From Spirosoma pollinicola (GTDB taxonomy: Bacteria > Bacteroidota > Bacteroidia > Cytophagales > Spirosomataceae), in the NCBI RefSeq assembly GCF_002831565.1, contig NZ_CP025096.1, forward strand, positions 5,248,609 to 5,312,608: 64,000 bases of DNA, written 5' to 3'. Within the stretch, counting starts at the first letter, position 1. Every line of letters starts with the position of its first letter. Below, piece by piece: positions 63,201-64,000 of this stretch. Made by a program: the position numbers and the translations under genes. The notes beneath the pieces were generated by a model that searched no databases, was not told where the DNA came from, and saw only the letters and a list, made by a program, of their open reading frames with translations.

Positions 63201-63409
63201 GAAGCGGTAGCGGGTGCATTGATCGAATAATTACCTGAAGCATCGGTGGCGGTACCTACCGATGTGCCGCCAACTAGAACGTTTACACCGGGCAGTCCCT
63301 CCTTATCGGGTCCGGTTACTCTACCGGTTATTTTGTTCGTCTGGGCAAATGCCAGACTACTACACACGAGTAGATGAAAAAGTAGAATTAGAGCTTTGTT
63401 CATGTTCAA
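60272..63409 (-). CDS. SusC/RagA-type TonB-dependent outer-membrane transporter
   Basis: A 1045-residue SusC-like transporter (start 63409, or 63403 two codons on). Signal LILLFHLLVCSSLAFAQ, regulatory-like domain (GRVTGPDKEGLPGVNVLVGG), TonB-box-like region (DEVIVTALGIKKEAKTLGYA), plug (IRIRGQSSFSGQNNPLIVVN, ALYGSRAKDGVVMITTK), and a barrel ending IGFNLNVRF. It has no STN domain. With the SusD at 58689 it leads a unit ending in the ManD- and DgoD-like dehydratases. Its N-terminal domain is strongly similar to that of the 52605-55595 transporter, while the barrels differ, suggesting related but distinct ligands. Confidence 0.96.
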   Translation of the reverse strand: MNMNKALILLFHLLVCSSLAFAQTNKITGRVTGPDKEGLPGVNVLVGGTSVGTATDASGNYSINAPATASLIFSYISYVSQTVPINNRSIVNVQLIEDAKAIDEVIVTALGIKKEAKTLGYATATVNADQISVNRTPNFVSGLQGKMAGVNITTMGTGPAGTAKIRIRGQSSFSGQNNPLIVVNGVPIDNSNYSLGGDFGSRAANSSDGGDGLSSINPDDIETMTVLKGATAAALYGSRAKDGVVMITTKSRGAGKGYSVTYNTNFTTDTPLDFTDFQYEYGQGEGGKRPTTPDPTSGVWSFGEKFQPGMTQVLFDNKTYPYEPVYNRVKQFYRVGTNFTNTVTVANNGQNGGFSLSFGNTDNKGIMENNTFNRKVINLGFTQNITSKLTASGNINYSKENNINPPQLNTQDFSVSTVVFTLANSMPFDALRDNQTKPNGDEYVFSRFLVRNNPYYSMSRHFENIRRDRLFGNVALKYQFTDWLYLQARIAQDYYIRNQDYNIPNGYAPIAKAPVGYVNGSYTQDVRQNTERNLDFILGANKTFGKIGVDITLGGNARYARNDYNSVTVQDFVTPGLYTVANGRIKNPIYALAEKNINSLFGAATLSYRDYMFLNVTARNDWFSTLAPANRSILYPSVTSSFVFSQAFENLPPWLSFGKLRAAYAQVGSDNVDPYSNALYYAVDNNSFPNPSGQLVPVGGINATVVPNKNLRPLRIQEAEVGLELKLFNSKLGLDFTYYHKTTDDQILAAQISDASSYTSKLINVGRSMNQGLEILLTGSPVVSQNFRWDVSANVSYNTSKVLRLGLSPNDTVITVNSGGGRTLNQVVGKPIGQLYTFTYLRDAQGRQVFDQNSGMPLRNNTLKNVGNALPTYFGGITNTFTYRGISLSALIDFKLGHKMIAGRNINYMRHGLSKRTLPGRDVGYVIGNGVNPNGEINQTKAAVQPFYESINPLGINEDFVFNAGFWKLRQVSLGYDFSKLLPQGLFIKGLKLNAVANNVLIIKKWTENMDPEEALVSSDNGVGLDFWPGLPPTRSIGFNLNVRF

Positions 63410-63545
63410 TAGAGATTAAGGTTTAAAAGGCAAAATCATCCATTTATATCAATACTTTAAATTGATATAATTACAATTTACGGGGGCTCTGAAAATGACT
63501 CCTCAATCCAGCTATAAGGTCGGATTTTGTATGGTTTTGGTAGTC

Positions 63546-63666
63546 GTATCAGACAGCATCCTGCTGTCTGGCCGTCAGGCTAAAAAATGACCACAAGTAG
63601 TCAAATCCCAATGGGTAAGTAGTGTATTTTAGCCTAACGGCCAGACAGCAGGATGCTGTCTGATAC
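63546..63666. repeat. GGCTAA-core inverted repeat, CAGACAGCA variant
   Basis: 40-bp arms (63546-63585 and 63627-63666), 39 of 40 identical, beginning GTATCAGACAGCATCC. The palindrome CAGACAGCATCCTGCTGTCTG is followed by GCCGTCAGGCTAA. It sits between the third dehydratase-like gene and susC. The rest of the 63410-63676 spacer is AT-rich and shows no gene. Confidence 0.95.
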
Positions 63667-63676
63667 ATGGGCACGC

Positions 63677-64000
63677 TTACCAGTTATGAATGGCACCATC
63701 CGGGCTTTTCAAAATCGGGTGTGGAAACTGCGTTTTGGCCGCTACTTCCAGCACAAACGTTGCTTTTTTGGGATCGAATTTGACACCCAGACCCGGCGCC
63801 GGATTCAGGTATAATTTGCCGTTTTTGAAGTTTATGAAATCCTCATTGAAATAATCGGGCCGTTCGGGTTCACCACCGCCCAGTTCCATCAGGCAGCGCG
63901 TTGGGCTGCTGGAACCAAGTACATGCACCAGTGCCGCCGTGGATAGAGGGCCGGTAAAGTGCGGAATCATACCCGCATAGTGTGTTTCGCACAGAGCGGC
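63677..64000 (-). CDS. Mandelate racemase/enolase-superfamily protein (5' part outside window)
   Basis: Only the last roughly 107 residues are visible; the reading frame stays open to the window edge. They contain CETHYAGMIPHFTGPLST, with a catalytic-type histidine in the final barrel region, and the C-terminal block APGLGVKFDPKKATFV, both typical of the enolase-superfamily C-terminal domain. This would be the third sugar-acid dehydratase-like gene of the locus. Whether it carries a Tat signal cannot be seen. It ends 268 bp upstream of the SusC gene on the same strand. Confidence 0.78.
   Translation of the reverse strand, partial: AALCETHYAGMIPHFTGPLSTAALVHVLGSSSPTRCLMELGGGEPERPDYFNEDFINFKNGKLYLNPAPGLGVKFDPKKATFVLEVAAKTQFPHPILKSPDGAIHNW

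Noticed and set aside
3135-63666. CRISPR array
   Set aside because: The repeats are isolated inverted pairs in separate spacers, not regular direct repeats with unique spacers, and no cas genes are present.
1-64000. rRNA or tRNA genes
   Set aside because: No rRNA segments and no cloverleaf-like sequence were recognised in any spacer; the spacers are explained by inverted repeats or promoters.

Overview
The window looks like a carbohydrate-utilisation region of a Bacteroidota chromosome, most likely Cytophagales and Spirosoma-like. This is inferred from four SusC/SusD pairs, an STN-type SusC beside a FecR anti-sigma factor, a CRTAC1/FG-GAP lipoprotein and a general lack of Shine-Dalgarno sequences. 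I see no rRNA, tRNA, CRISPR array, prophage or transposase. Both ends cut through genes.

Layout. 1-7880 (minus): two ACS-family MFS transporters, an SDR oxidoreductase, a Tat-type sugar isomerase/epimerase and a large heme CxxCH beta-propeller protein. 8138-13680 (plus): two exported FAD oxidoreductases and a GH20 hexosaminidase. 13849-15627 (minus): a double-domain SGNH esterase. 15972-25003 (plus): SusC, SusD, an FG-GAP/ASPIC lipoprotein and an ECF sigma factor. 25087-41806 (minus): reading upstream to downstream, FecR, STN-SusC, SusD, RidA, CBM9-like protein, PLP enzyme, amidohydrolase, sorbosone-type dehydrogenase, a second RidA, a second PLP enzyme, a second amidohydrolase and an SMP-30 lactonase. 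42094-49771 (minus): quinoprotein dehydrogenase, 2-keto-3-deoxygalactonate kinase, KDPG/KDPGal aldolase, hexuronate-type MFS transporter, 3-hydroxyacyl-CoA-dehydrogenase-like protein and an M19 dipeptidase. 49990-64000 (minus): a mutarotase-fold protein, SusD/SusC, a DgoD-like dehydratase, a ManD/RspA-like dehydratase, another SusD/SusC pair and the end of a third mandelate-racemase-superfamily enzyme.

How the genes may work together (inference). Sugars enter through SusCD. Periplasmic quinoprotein or sorbosone-type dehydrogenases oxidise them to lactones, which the SMP-30 lactonase opens. Tat-exported enolase-superfamily enzymes dehydrate the aldonates. In parallel, exported amidohydrolase, PLP ammonia-lyase-like and RidA enzymes deacylate and deaminate amino-sugar acids. 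Both branches would give 2-keto-3-deoxy-aldonates, which an MFS carrier imports and the cytoplasmic kinase and aldolase finish. The unusual point is that many enzymes normally found in the cytoplasm carry Tat or Sec signals here.

Repeats. Nearly every spacer longer than about 75 bp that is not a divergent promoter region contains a long inverted repeat; I count 22 such spacers. Each arm is often itself palindromic. Several form families with matched, compensatory changes in both arms. One further element lies in frame inside a coding sequence. These palindromes are the strongest unexplained feature of the window.
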